A stretch of 64,000 nt of DNA from Beijerinckiaceae bacterium (GTDB lineage: Bacteria > Pseudomonadota > Alphaproteobacteria > Rhizobiales > Beijerinckiaceae). Position 1 is the stretch's first letter. Every line of letters starts with the position of its first letter. The notes below the pieces were generated by a model. It made no database searches and was not told where the DNA came from. It was given only the letters and a program-made list of their open reading frames with translations. The position numbers and the translations under genes are program-made. Of the stretch, positions 20,001 through 27,987 are shown one piece after another. Location: positions 1 through 64,000 of the forward strand of contig CANGFT010000014.1 of NCBI GenBank assembly GCA_947453205.1, in the 5' to 3' direction.

Positions 20001-21137
20001 CACGCCGGGGCCGCCGATCAGCAACTCGCCCTCGACCCCATGGTCGACGAGGTTCAGCGCGTCGTCGACGACATAGCAGGTATAGTTCGGGATCGGGCGG
20101 CCGATGGTGACGGCCTCCCCCGGGCGAACCACCGAAACGGTCGCGACGACGGTCGCCTCGGTCGGGCCATAGCTGTTGAAGATCACGCGGCCCGGCCTGC
20201 ACCAGCGCGCAGCGACCGAAGGCGGGCAGGCCTCGCCGCCCAGAATGATGACGCGCAGGCTGGCGACGTCGCCCGGCAGCATGGCGAGGAGCGTCGGCAC
20301 GGTGTCGAGGACGGTGACGCCTGCGTTCTCCATGAGCTCGGGCAGGCGGTCGGCGTCGGCCATCATCGCGGGATTGGCCACGAACAGCGCGGCGCCCGCG
20401 AGATAGGGGATCCAGATCTCCTCCATCGAGAGATCGAAGGCGACGGAGGCGCCCTGGAACATGACGTCGCTGTCGTTCAATCCATAGATTTCGTTCGCCG
20501 CGCGCAGGTAGTGGCAGATGTTGCGCTGGGTGATGACGATGCCCTTGGGAACCCCGGTCGAGCCCGACGTGTAGATCATATAGGCGGGGTGGTCGGGCGT
20601 GGCGCCAAGCGCCCTTGCGCTGACGATCGACGTGTTCAACTTGTCGATCAGGTTGAGCTCGGTGAGCACGTCGCAATTCACGCGCCCCTCGACGCCGGGC
20701 GCCTGAACGGGGCTTGTCAGCAGGGCGCGGGCGCCGGCGTCCTCGAGGCAGACGGCGATGCGCTCGAGCGGCGCGTCAGCGTCGAAGGGCAGCCAGGCGG
20801 CGCCGGTCTTGGCGATGGCGATCTGGGCGATCAGCAGTTCGTGGCCGCGCGGCATCCACAAGCCCACGACCTCGCCGGGGCGCACGCCCTCGCGCACGAG
20901 GCCGCGCGCCATGGCGGTCGCCTTGTCGTCCACCTCCGCATAGGTGAAGGTCTGGTCGCCCGCATACATGCAGGGCTGGTCGGGGATCAGGCTCGCGGTG
21001 GCGCCGAAGATCTCGCACAGCAGCTCGTCGCGCAGCAGCGTGGGAGCGACGCGCCCGCGCAGGATGGCGCGCGGCTTCTCCGACCCCGCAGGCGTCCGCC
21101 TGATGTCTTCAGTCCTGGTGGCGGTCGGGGTATCCAT
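17082..21137 (-). CDS. Pls/PosA-type NRPS-like protein: adenylation + carrier + membrane/LbH domains
   Basis: A 1351-residue, probably membrane-bound single-module synthetase of the Pls (epsilon-poly-lysine synthetase) type. Residues about 35-530 are an adenylation domain (YTSGSTGVPKG near 189, FNSYGPTEAT, LYRSGD, QVKIRGFRVELGEIE, LPSGKANRNAL). A carrier domain follows, with DLGGHSLLAARF near 570. The C-terminal 700 residues alternate six or so hydrophobic segments with three left-handed beta-helix (acyltransferase-like) blocks (around GARIGDDALIGEAEFGAP, GARIGKDAEISTNLSGRYDL and GAKFGKGVWMDMTDITEF). Members join amino acids into homopolymers without a thioesterase. The monomer here cannot be read with confidence. 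Starts at 21158 (ATG) or 21191 (TTG) are possible. It sits between the histidine phosphatase and aroC genes. Confidence 0.85.
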   Translation of the reverse strand: MDTPTATRTEDIRRTPAGSEKPRAILRGRVAPTLLRDELLCEIFGATASLIPDQPCMYAGDQTFTYAEVDDKATAMARGLVREGVRPGEVVGLWMPRGHELLIAQIAIAKTGAAWLPFDADAPLERIAVCLEDAGARALLTSPVQAPGVEGRVNCDVLTELNLIDKLNTSIVSARALGATPDHPAYMIYTSGSTGVPKGIVITQRNICHYLRAANEIYGLNDSDVMFQGASVAFDLSMEEIWIPYLAGAALFVANPAMMADADRLPELMENAGVTVLDTVPTLLAMLPGDVASLRVIILGGEACPPSVAARWCRPGRVIFNSYGPTEATVVATVSVVRPGEAVTIGRPIPNYTCYVVDDALNLVDHGVEGELLIGGPGVAQGYLRRDELTAEKFIANPFDPDGADRILYRSGDAVALDHKGDILFHGRIDDQVKIRGFRVELGEIEAKLSELEGVAQAAVVLRNEDGLDQLVAFVTSDGGEFDPRALRVALRQKLPAYMTPAHFELLKELPRLPSGKANRNALKKLPLSAPPDAGEEQEEPRTETEVKLLEAARAVLPPQAIPFDADFFTDLGGHSLLAARFLALVRKHHELSSLTLQDVYEARSLRAMGELLDGRAKHMAPPRDLSFTPPPLLRRFLCGLAQAVTLPIVLALMTAQWLGVFVSYMLLTDANASLLQEMVSLIGVYISINIATVVVGVAMKWILLGRMKPGRYPLWGGYYFRWWLAQRFLGLLHVKWFQGSPIMRIYLRALGARIGDDALIGEAEFGAPDLVSIGAGASLGSKLKFANARVEGNELIIGRIEIGADAYIGTSCVIEEDVVIGRSAEVRDLTSLPSGSRLEPCEIWDGSPAQKVGMVDLDALPAQSDASPGRRALQTAVYTMLLLVIPPIGLLPIFPAFWIFDRIDDFLGDIDHTLYLASIPVMAWPTSFALVLITVGLIALVRWIILPRVTEGSHSVHSWFYLRKWTVALATEVTLETLSSLFATVYMRAWYRLMGARIGKDAEISTNLSGRYDLVEIGEKCFIADEVILGDEDIRRGYMHLERVRTGARVFIGNDGVVPPGADIPTGALIGIKSKPPANEQMSPGDTWFGSPPMKLPVRQKFDAGGYWTYEPPRWKKFLRGVFEAVHISLPTMLYITFGTWAVEALAPSLLAGRWGELLAIFVVASVAISLAMTSVVIAVKWLTMGRYKPVVMPMWSFWAMRTEAVAVMYWGLAGRVLLEHLRGTPFLPWVLRLLGAKFGKGVWMDMTDITEFDCVKVGDYAVLNALSALQTHLYEDRVMKVGRVHVDAGVTVGAGSTVLYDTHVGRFARLGPLTVIMKGEAIPANTEWVGAPAQPRQRAVEAEVAAPAI

Positions 21138-21280
21138 CGCGGTTTCAGTCACCCTCATCAGGTTCCGGTCGCTCAGCCTGAGCACTGTCAACGCGCCAAC
21201 ACGGACTCCGATGCGCGCCCTGAACAGCAGTTCGCGGTATCCTCAATGGGCCAGATTGAACTGAACCTACCTCCCATCGC

Positions 21281-21300
21281 GGAGCCGTCGAATCGGCTCC
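21281..21300. terminator. Short hairpin between histidine phosphatase and NRPS-like genes
   Basis: Perfect 6-bp stem GGAGCC / GGCTCC with an 8-base loop, about 75 bases downstream of the histidine phosphatase stop. No T-run follows on the minus strand, so it is only a weak terminator candidate. Confidence 0.25.
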
Positions 21301-21372
21301 TGTCTGATTTATCGCGCCTGCGCCCTTAACCCAGAATGAACACGCAGCGCGAAGCTGCAAGCCCGTCCCCGA

Positions 21373-21969
21373 TCACAACCAGCGGCGCGCGCCGTTCTCG
21401 AAGATCAGGACACGCCCCTGATGGATGTCCATCATGGGGGCGTCGGAGACGGGGATGCCGCCGATCATGGCCATGAGCACGCGCGCGACCCCTCCGTGAG
21501 ACACCACCAGCGTATCGCTGGAGACTGTGGCGAGCCAGGGGCGCAAACGGTCCGCAAGCATGGCGTAGCTCTCGCCGCCGGGCGGCTGGAAAAGCCATTT
21601 GTCGCCCTCGCGCGCCTTGGCGGCCCAGGGGTCCATAGCCTGCACCTGCGGCCAGATCAGCCCTTCCCAGCGCCCAAAGGACAGTTCCATCAAGCGGTCG
21701 TCGAGGGCGTATTCGCGCGGATCAAGCCCCATGGCGCCGCGGGCGATCTCCATGGTGTCCCTTGTGCGCGACAGGGGCGAGGCGACAAAGCGCAGCTCGG
21801 TCAGGCCTTCGCGGGCGATATATTTGCGCGCGTCGCGCCCCGCGCTCGCCGCTTGATCGCGGCCGCGGCCATTGAGGGGGATGTCATGCTGGCCCTGCAG
21901 GCGGCCTTCGGCGTTCCAGTCGGTCTCGCCGTGGCGGATGAAGATGAGGCGATGCGCAAGCCGGTCCAT
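21373..21969 (-). CDS. Histidine phosphatase family protein (phosphoglycerate mutase-like)
   Basis: A 198-residue member of the histidine phosphatase superfamily. The catalytic RHG motif is at the N-terminus (LIFIRHGETDWNAEGRLQGQ), with the partner histidine in the C-terminal TLVVSHGGVARVLMA. The region between contains LMELSFGRWEGLIWP with the catalytic acidic residue. Members include cofactor-dependent phosphoglycerate mutases and broad phosphatases; the short length and the ELSFGRWEGL pattern favour a general phosphatase. In related Rhizobiales this gene typically sits between fabI and aroC, as here apart from the intervening NRPS-like gene. It starts 12 bases after the fabI stop. Confidence 0.88.
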   Translation of the reverse strand: MDRLAHRLIFIRHGETDWNAEGRLQGQHDIPLNGRGRDQAASAGRDARKYIAREGLTELRFVASPLSRTRDTMEIARGAMGLDPREYALDDRLMELSFGRWEGLIWPQVQAMDPWAAKAREGDKWLFQPPGGESYAMLADRLRPWLATVSSDTLVVSHGGVARVLMAMIGGIPVSDAPMMDIHQGRVLIFENGARRWL

Positions 21970-21981
21970 CGCCCCGCCCCA

Positions 21982-22824
<843 letters not shown>

Positions 22825-23016
22825 GTTCGATCCGCTTCGCACAGAGGGGTCAGCCATCGGGCCGGAGCCCGGCGTTTAAGCTTTGCGCGCCTTTTGCGCA
22901 AGTCTGTCGGGTCATGACGCGCCGCAAATGATGAGCCCTCTAAGCCGATCAGGGTGGTGGGCGGGCGGTTGGGCGCGCCCTAGAATCCCTCATCAACGCC
23001 AGAAGCGGGTGCGCAT

Positions 23017-23526
23017 GTGAGGGAAAGTCGGCATCCTGCCAGCGACGTCGAGGGCCATGTTCCGGCCCTGCGGCGCTATGCGCTGGGCCTGATCGGCCGG
23101 GAAAGCCCGGATCCGGCGGCCTGCGCCGACGAAATGGTCCGCCAGACCGTGGAGCGGGCGCGGCGCAAGGGCCAGCTCGGCGCCTTCCATGACCCGCATA
23201 TCTGGCTCTACGCCACGCTCACCACCTGCAACCGGGCCCGCAACGCCGCGCAAAAGCCCCGACCCGATCCGCAACGTCCCCCCGCCCCCGGGGTCGCGGA
23301 GGGCCTTGGCCGGCTCGCGCTGGAAGACCGCGAAGCCCTGCTGCTGGTGGTGATTGAAGGCTTCACCTATGCGCAGGCGGCGAGCATCCTTGGTCTGACC
23401 CGGCAGGGGGTCGCGAGCCGCGTGGCGAGGGCGCGCCAGCTCATGACGGAGCGCCCGCAAGCCCAGCACCGGGCGGCCAGTCCGCTTCGGCCCCGCCATC
23501 CCCCCTATCTGCGGCTCGTGAAATAG
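23017..23526 (+). CDS. ECF-type RNA polymerase sigma factor
   Basis: A 169-residue short sigma-70 family protein. Region 2 is degenerate (VPALRRYALGLIGRESPDPAACADEMVRQTV), and region 4 is clear: LEDREALLLVVIEGFTYAQAASILG followed by TRQGVASRVARARQLM, a helix-turn-helix. The C-terminal 25 residues are basic and Pro-rich. The start is a GTG at 23017 with no strong Shine-Dalgarno; an ATG at 23015 is out of frame. A predicted one-pass anti-sigma protein begins 8 bases downstream, the usual sigma/anti-sigma pairing. Target promoters are unknown. Confidence 0.8.
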   Translation: MRESRHPASDVEGHVPALRRYALGLIGRESPDPAACADEMVRQTVERARRKGQLGAFHDPHIWLYATLTTCNRARNAAQKPRPDPQRPPAPGVAEGLGRLALEDREALLLVVIEGFTYAQAASILGLTRQGVASRVARARQLMTERPQAQHRAASPLRPRHPPYLRLVK

Positions 23527-23533
23527 GCCCGCC

Positions 23534-23911
23534 ATGGCGCTCATGCCCCCGCCCCCCATCAGCGAAACGGAACTCAGCGCCTATGTGGACGGGGAGGCTG
23601 CGCCCGAGCGCAAGGCCCTGATCGAAGCATGGCTCGCCCGCAATCCGCCGCAGGCCGCCAGAGTGCAGGCATGGCGGCGGCAGAACCAGGCCCTGCGCGC
23701 CGCGATGGGGCGCCTGCTCCGCCAAGCCCCGCCTGCCGCCCAGCCATATGGCGAGGCCGAGGCCAAGGTGACGCTGCTGCGCCCTGACGCGCCGGGATCG
23801 AAGCCCCGCCGCGCGCCATGGGACCGGCGCGACCTCATCGCGCTGATCGCCGCCGGATCTTTTCTTGGGGGTGCGGGGGTCGCCTGCCTTGCGGGCTACC
23901 TCATGGGCTGA
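23534..23911 (+). CDS. Transmembrane anti-sigma factor
   Basis: A 125-residue protein with an N-terminal cytoplasmic domain of the anti-sigma type (ISETELSAYVDGEAAPERKALIEAWLARNP) and a C-terminal membrane segment (LIALIAAGSFLGGAGVACLAGYLM). It lacks the zinc-binding HxxxCxxC motif. It is 8 bases downstream of the ECF sigma gene, so it most likely binds and holds that sigma factor at the inner membrane until a signal arrives. The very short periplasmic part suggests the signal is sensed within the membrane or by another protein. The 3' end converges on the DnaJ-type gene with a 6-base gap. Confidence 0.8.
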   Translation: MALMPPPPISETELSAYVDGEAAPERKALIEAWLARNPPQAARVQAWRRQNQALRAAMGRLLRQAPPAAQPYGEAEAKVTLLRPDAPGSKPRRAPWDRRDLIALIAAGSFLGGAGVACLAGYLMG

Positions 23912-23917
23912 GGCGGC

Positions 23918-24856
23918 TCAGACCATATCCTTGCGGGGATCATAGGGATTGAGGCTCGCCCATTTGCGCATGAGCCCCTCGAACTCCGCATCAATCTTTT
24001 CGGGCAGGGTGACCCGCAAGGTCACGAGCAGATCGCCCCCCAGGGCCGTTCCGGTCGCCGGCAGGCCCTTGCCGCGCAGGCGCAGGGTGCGGCCGGAGTT
24101 GACGCCGGGCGGCAGGCTCATCTCCACGGCGCCGCCGATGGTGGGAACCTGGACCTTGCCGCCAAGCACCGCCTCATAGGCGGTGATCGGCAGATCAAGC
24201 CGCAGATCACGGCCATCAACCCGGAAATAGGGGTGTTTGGCGATCCGCACCGTGACGAGGGCGTCGCCGCGCTGGCCCCCGAGGGCGGCGGGATTGCCCT
24301 GGCCCTTGAGGCGGATCTGCTTGCCCTCCTCGATGCCCGGGGGGATCGTGACCTCAAGCGTGCGCCCGTTTGAGAGCGCGACCCGCGCGCTGCCGCCCCG
24401 CACCGCCTCGACCAGCGACACGGTCACCGAGCCCTGGAGATCCTCGCCCTTTGGAGAGGCGCGTCCGCGGCCCCGGCCGCCGCCGAACAGATCCGCGAAA
24501 AGGTCCGACGGATCAAAGCCCGGACCGCCGCGCGGCCCGCCTGCCCCGCCGCCGCTGAAGTTGTGCTCATATTCCTGCGCGCCCGGATGGCGCCGCCGCC
24601 CGCCGCCAAAGCCGTCGAAGCCCTGGAAGCGCGGCTTGCCCTCGGCGTCGATCTCGCCCCGGTCGAACTGGCCGCGCTTTTTCTCGTCGCCCAGAATCTC
24701 ATAGGCGGAGTTGGCCTCGGAAAACTTCTCCTTGGCCTTCGGGTCGGTCTTGTTCTGGTCCGGATGAAATTTCTTGGCCAGGCGCCGGTACGCCTTCTTG
24801 ATCTCGTCGGCGTCGGCCGACTTGGGCACGCCAAGGACGATGTAAGGATCACGCAT
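23918..24856 (-). CDS. DnaJ/CbpA-type co-chaperone
   Basis: A 312-residue J-domain protein. Residues 1-70 form the J domain ([20 protein letters not shown]) with the HPD tripeptide at 31-33, followed by a Gly/Phe-rich linker (about residues 78-125) and the DnaJ C-terminal substrate-binding domain starting around [19 protein letters not shown]. The four-repeat zinc finger of true DnaJ is absent, so it is the CbpA-like class. It should stimulate DnaK ATPase and hand over clients. The ATG at 24856 directly begins the J domain; a longer reading adds unrelated residues. In Rhizobiales such a gene is typically close to fabI and pdxH, as here. Confidence 0.9.
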   Translation of the reverse strand: MRDPYIVLGVPKSADADEIKKAYRRLAKKFHPDQNKTDPKAKEKFSEANSAYEILGDEKKRGQFDRGEIDAEGKPRFQGFDGFGGGRRRHPGAQEYEHNFSGGGAGGPRGGPGFDPSDLFADLFGGGRGRGRASPKGEDLQGSVTVSLVEAVRGGSARVALSNGRTLEVTIPPGIEEGKQIRLKGQGNPAALGGQRGDALVTVRIAKHPYFRVDGRDLRLDLPITAYEAVLGGKVQVPTIGGAVEMSLPPGVNSGRTLRLRGKGLPATGTALGGDLLVTLRVTLPEKIDAEFEGLMRKWASLNPYDPRKDMV

Positions 24857-25031
24857 TTCGAGCCCACCTCCGCGTCCGCCCGAAAAGTGGCGCGGCCGCA
24901 ATGTCTCGGACGACTATATGGTTCGGGCAGGCTCGGGGCGCAAGATGGCGATGAAAAAGCATTGGCCGCGCCCCCGTTTGCCGTTCCCAGCCTGAACACG
25001 CTAAAGCTTGCGCATAAGACCGGAGGAACGC

Positions 25032-26294
25032 ATGTCAGCCACAACAACCGAAACCAAGACTGCTGCGCACCTTCCCCGTGAATCGGCGCAGAGCGGCGCC
25101 GAGGCGCGGCTGGCCAGGCGGCTCGCCGAGCGCTACCTCAACATCGCCGATCTGCGGGAGGGGTCGCGTCGGCGCCTGCCCAAGGGCGTGTTCGAATTCT
25201 TCGACCGGGGCTCGGAGGACGAGATCAGCCTCAACGAGAACCGCGCCGCCTTCCGCCGCATCAAGATGCGCAACAAGGCGCTGGTGGATGTCTCGACCCG
25301 CAGCACCCGCACGGAGCTGTTCGGCAAGCCCATGGCCATGCCGCTGGCCCTCGCCCCCACGGGCGCGGCGGGGCTGACCTGGTATGAGGGCGAACTGGAG
25401 GTCGCGAAAGCCGCCGCGCGCTTTGGCGTGCCCTTCACGCTGGCGACCCCTGCCCTGACCTCCATCGAGCGCATCGCCACGGTGGAGGGGGGGCGCAACT
25501 GGTTCCAGCTCTATATGTGGCGCGAGCGCGAGCTCTCCCATGCGCTGGTGCGGCGGGCGCAGGATGCGGGCTTCGAGGCGCTGATCCTCACCACGGACAC
25601 CGCCGTTTCGCCGATCCGCGAATATAACAAGCGCAACGGCTTCTCGAGCCCCTTCCACTTCAACCCGCGCATCGTCATGGACGTCGCCATGCACCCGCGC
25701 TGGCTTTACGAGGTCATGCTGCCCTATCTGCGCGCCTCGGGCATGCCGCGTCCCGTTCATTATCCCGCGGGCTCGCAGGGGCGCGCGGCGGGGTCTGCGG
25801 TTGCCAGCGCCCGCACCATGCAGGGCGACAACCTCACCTGGGACGATCTCGCCCGCCTGCGCGACCTCTGGAAAGGCCCCCTCATGATCAAGGGCGTCAA
25901 CCTGCCCGAGGACGCGGCGAAGGCCGTGAGCCTGGGGGTTGATGCGGTCATTCTGTCCAACCACGGCGGGCGCAATCTCGACGGCGCGGTGTCGCCCATC
26001 GAGATCCTGCCGGAGATCGTGGCGGAGGTCGGCGGCAAGACCGACATCATCATCGACAGCGGCGTGCGCCGAGGCAGCGACGTGCTCAAAGCCGTGGCGC
26101 TGGGCGCCAAGGCCGTGCTCAGCGGGCGCTGCGCGCTTTACGGCGCCTCGATCGCAGGAGCCGCAGGGGTCGAACATGCGCTGGGCCTGCTGCGCAAGGA
26201 GCTCGACACCGCCATGGGCTTCACGGGCTGCCGCACGGTGGCCGAGATCGGCCCGCGCGCGGTCTGGACGGGGCCGCAGACGCCCCGGCCCTGA
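25032..26294 (+). CDS. lldD: FMN-dependent alpha-hydroxy acid dehydrogenase (L-lactate dehydrogenase-like)
   Basis: A 420-residue enzyme of the LldD / glycolate oxidase / mandelate dehydrogenase family, oxidising an L-2-hydroxy acid to the 2-oxo acid with FMN. Family motifs are LALAPTGAAGLTWYEGE, WFQLYMWRERE with the active-site tyrosine, LMIKGVNLPEDA with the FMN-binding lysine, the catalytic-histidine motif ILSNHGGRNLDG, and IIDSGVRRGSDVLKAVALGA binding the FMN phosphate. A GGAGG ribosome binding site lies 6 bases before the ATG at 25032. The exact substrate is uncertain. It converges on a Bug-type binding protein gene (31-base gap), which may deliver a related organic acid. Confidence 0.87.
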   Translation: MSATTTETKTAAHLPRESAQSGAEARLARRLAERYLNIADLREGSRRRLPKGVFEFFDRGSEDEISLNENRAAFRRIKMRNKALVDVSTRSTRTELFGKPMAMPLALAPTGAAGLTWYEGELEVAKAAARFGVPFTLATPALTSIERIATVEGGRNWFQLYMWRERELSHALVRRAQDAGFEALILTTDTAVSPIREYNKRNGFSSPFHFNPRIVMDVAMHPRWLYEVMLPYLRASGMPRPVHYPAGSQGRAAGSAVASARTMQGDNLTWDDLARLRDLWKGPLMIKGVNLPEDAAKAVSLGVDAVILSNHGGRNLDGAVSPIEILPEIVAEVGGKTDIIIDSGVRRGSDVLKAVALGAKAVLSGRCALYGASIAGAAGVEHALGLLRKELDTAMGFTGCRTVAEIGPRAVWTGPQTPRP

Positions 26295-26325
26295 ACCTCG
26301 CTTGGCTGCGCTTATTTGGCCGTGA

Positions 26326-27345
26326 TCACTTGGCCGCCGGCTCCAGCAGCTTCTTCGCCCGCTCAACCACGGGCTTGGGGGTCGCGTAGAGGCGCGCGAT
26401 GATCTTCTGCACCTCTTCGCCCGGGGTCGGCGAGATTTCGGCCTGAATGAGCCGCCCTTCTTCGATCAAGGCCGGATCCTTCAAGGCGGCGTCGAAGGCG
26501 CGGCGCAGGATTTCGACACGCGCGGCGGGGGTTCCGGGCGGCGCTGCGAAGGGGCGGCCGACCGCCGTGCCCATGGTCACGAGCTCCAGCACCTGCTTGT
26601 CCTCCGGGCTCAGGAGATCGCTGGCGAGCGGCACATTGGGCAATTCAGAACTCTTCTCGAGGCCCATCTGCAGCATGATGTTGATCTTGTCGTCGCGCAG
26701 CCAGTCGGGCTTCGAGGCCTTGAGGGAGGAGAAGGTCAGGCCGCAGCGCCCGTGGGCCTCGCCGCTCTCGATGGCCATGAAGGTTTCCTTGGTGCCGAGA
26801 TAGCCGGTCACGACGCGGAATTTCGTCTTCAGGACATCGTTGAGGATGAGGGGAATGGAATCGGTCTCGGAGCCTGCGCCCGTGCCCGCGACGATCATCT
26901 CCTGCTTGCGGGCGTCGTCGAGATTCTTGAAGGGGCCGCCCTTCCAGGAGATGCAAAGGCTGACGTCGCGGCTGACGGCGCCAATCCACTGGAACTGGCT
27001 CATGTCATAGCCGGGATCGCGCAGGCCGACGAGCGGTTCGGCGAGCGGCCCACCTGGAAAGGTGCCCATGGCGCTGCCGTCCTTGGGCGCGGCGCCTGCG
27101 ATGAAATTCGCCGCGCGGATGCCGCCCGCGCCCGGCATGTCCTGCACGTTGATGGTGGGATTGCCCGGAATATATTTGCCGATATGGCGGCCCAGCATGC
27201 GCGCATAAAGGTCGATGCCGCCGCCAGCCGTGCCCGCGACATAGATGTTGATGGTCTTGGGCATGGGCTCGCCCTGCTGGGCGAGGGCAGGAGCGGCGGC
27301 GGCGAGAAGCGCGGCGCCGACAAGGGTGGGAAGACGTGAGGACAT
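26326..27345 (-). CDS. Bug/TctC-family periplasmic solute-binding protein
   Basis: A 339-residue secreted protein with a cleavable signal (ending about PALAQQG near residue 24). The body belongs to a divergent Bug/TctC branch with HIGKYIPGNPTINVQDMPGAGG near residues 54-75. Bug proteins capture organic acids or amides and normally pass them to a TctAB-type permease, but no tctA or tctB is in this window. It shares the HxGKxxPGNP...NMPGAGG-like block with the genes at 33681 and 60118. The cupin gene lies 20 bases upstream on the same strand, suggesting a two-gene operon facing the lactate dehydrogenase-like gene. Confidence 0.85.
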   Translation of the reverse strand: MSSRLPTLVGAALLAAAAPALAQQGEPMPKTINIYVAGTAGGGIDLYARMLGRHIGKYIPGNPTINVQDMPGAGGIRAANFIAGAAPKDGSAMGTFPGGPLAEPLVGLRDPGYDMSQFQWIGAVSRDVSLCISWKGGPFKNLDDARKQEMIVAGTGAGSETDSIPLILNDVLKTKFRVVTGYLGTKETFMAIESGEAHGRCGLTFSSLKASKPDWLRDDKINIMLQMGLEKSSELPNVPLASDLLSPEDKQVLELVTMGTAVGRPFAAPPGTPAARVEILRRAFDAALKDPALIEEGRLIQAEISPTPGEEVQKIIARLYATPKPVVERAKKLLEPAAK

Positions 27346-27365
27346 GTTTTCTCCGAGATTTGCGA

Positions 27366-27905
27366 TCAGACGGGATCTGCGTCGATCAGCACGAAAGCGA
27401 GGACGGCGGGCTCATCGCTGCGATTGCTCCAGGCATGGTTGGTGCCGCGCTGCACGAGCACATCGCCCTGCTTCAGCAACACTTCGCCCTCCTCCATCAT
27501 GGCGTATATCTCGCCCTGAAGAACAATGGCGTAGTCCACAGAACTCGTCTTGTGAAAGCCCGGATGACGCGCATTTGAACGGTCGAGCGCCCCGGCGCGC
27601 CCGCTGCCGTCATCGGCCGCATTGGCGTGTTCGGCATGGAGGGCGGCGAGGCGCTCGGCGTCCGGCGGATACTGGATGATGCGGAAGACGCTGCCGTTCT
27701 TGGGCGGCGGAAGCCGGAAATCGCGCAGGGTCGGATCGGCGTCGCCACTGTTGTCGGCAGGCGTCGCGCCGGTGTCCCAGAGCTCGGTGACAAGGGAGCT
27801 GCCGGGGCTGCGCTGATACACATGCGGCGGCGCCCCATCCATGATGAAACAGGACTTGCCCTGCGCATTATGCCCGGTCACGACCCGACGAATCGAGATG
27901 CCCAC
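27366..27905 (-). CDS. Cupin-domain protein
   Basis: A 179-residue single-domain cupin. The beta-barrel core lies in the C-terminal half: HPGFHKTSSVDYAIVLQGEIY gives the first cupin motif, and KQGDVLVQRGTNHAWSNRSDEP the second with its metal-binding histidine. The N-terminal half has the pattern MGISIRRVVTGHNAQGKSCF seen in small cupins linked to aromatic or organic acid catabolism, so a dioxygenase or isomerase-type role is possible but unproven. The start is GTG at 27905 with AGGAGA 7 bases upstream. Probably co-transcribed with the Bug protein gene that follows. Confidence 0.82.
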   Translation of the reverse strand: MGISIRRVVTGHNAQGKSCFIMDGAPPHVYQRSPGSSLVTELWDTGATPADNSGDADPTLRDFRLPPPKNGSVFRIIQYPPDAERLAALHAEHANAADDGSGRAGALDRSNARHPGFHKTSSVDYAIVLQGEIYAMMEEGEVLLKQGDVLVQRGTNHAWSNRSDEPAVLAFVLIDADPV

Positions 27906-27971
27906 TGCGTTTCTCTCCTGCTTTCGTTGTCTGCGACGACATTAGGGGGAGGCGGCGCGGGGGGCAAGAAG

Positions 27972-27986
27972 GGTGGCCGAAGGCCA
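27972..27986 (-). terminator. Hairpin after the M3 peptidase gene
   Basis: Perfect 6-bp stem GTGGCC / GGCCAC with a 3-base loop, immediately after the M3 peptidase stop on the minus strand. Only a short pyrimidine tract follows, so terminator function is probable but not certain. Confidence 0.4.
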
Positions 27987-27987
27987 C

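Noticed and set aside
17121-21329. Two plus-strand frames of over 600 codons opposite the NRPS-like gene
   Set aside because: Composition and position mirror the real minus-strand gene; no motif of their own.
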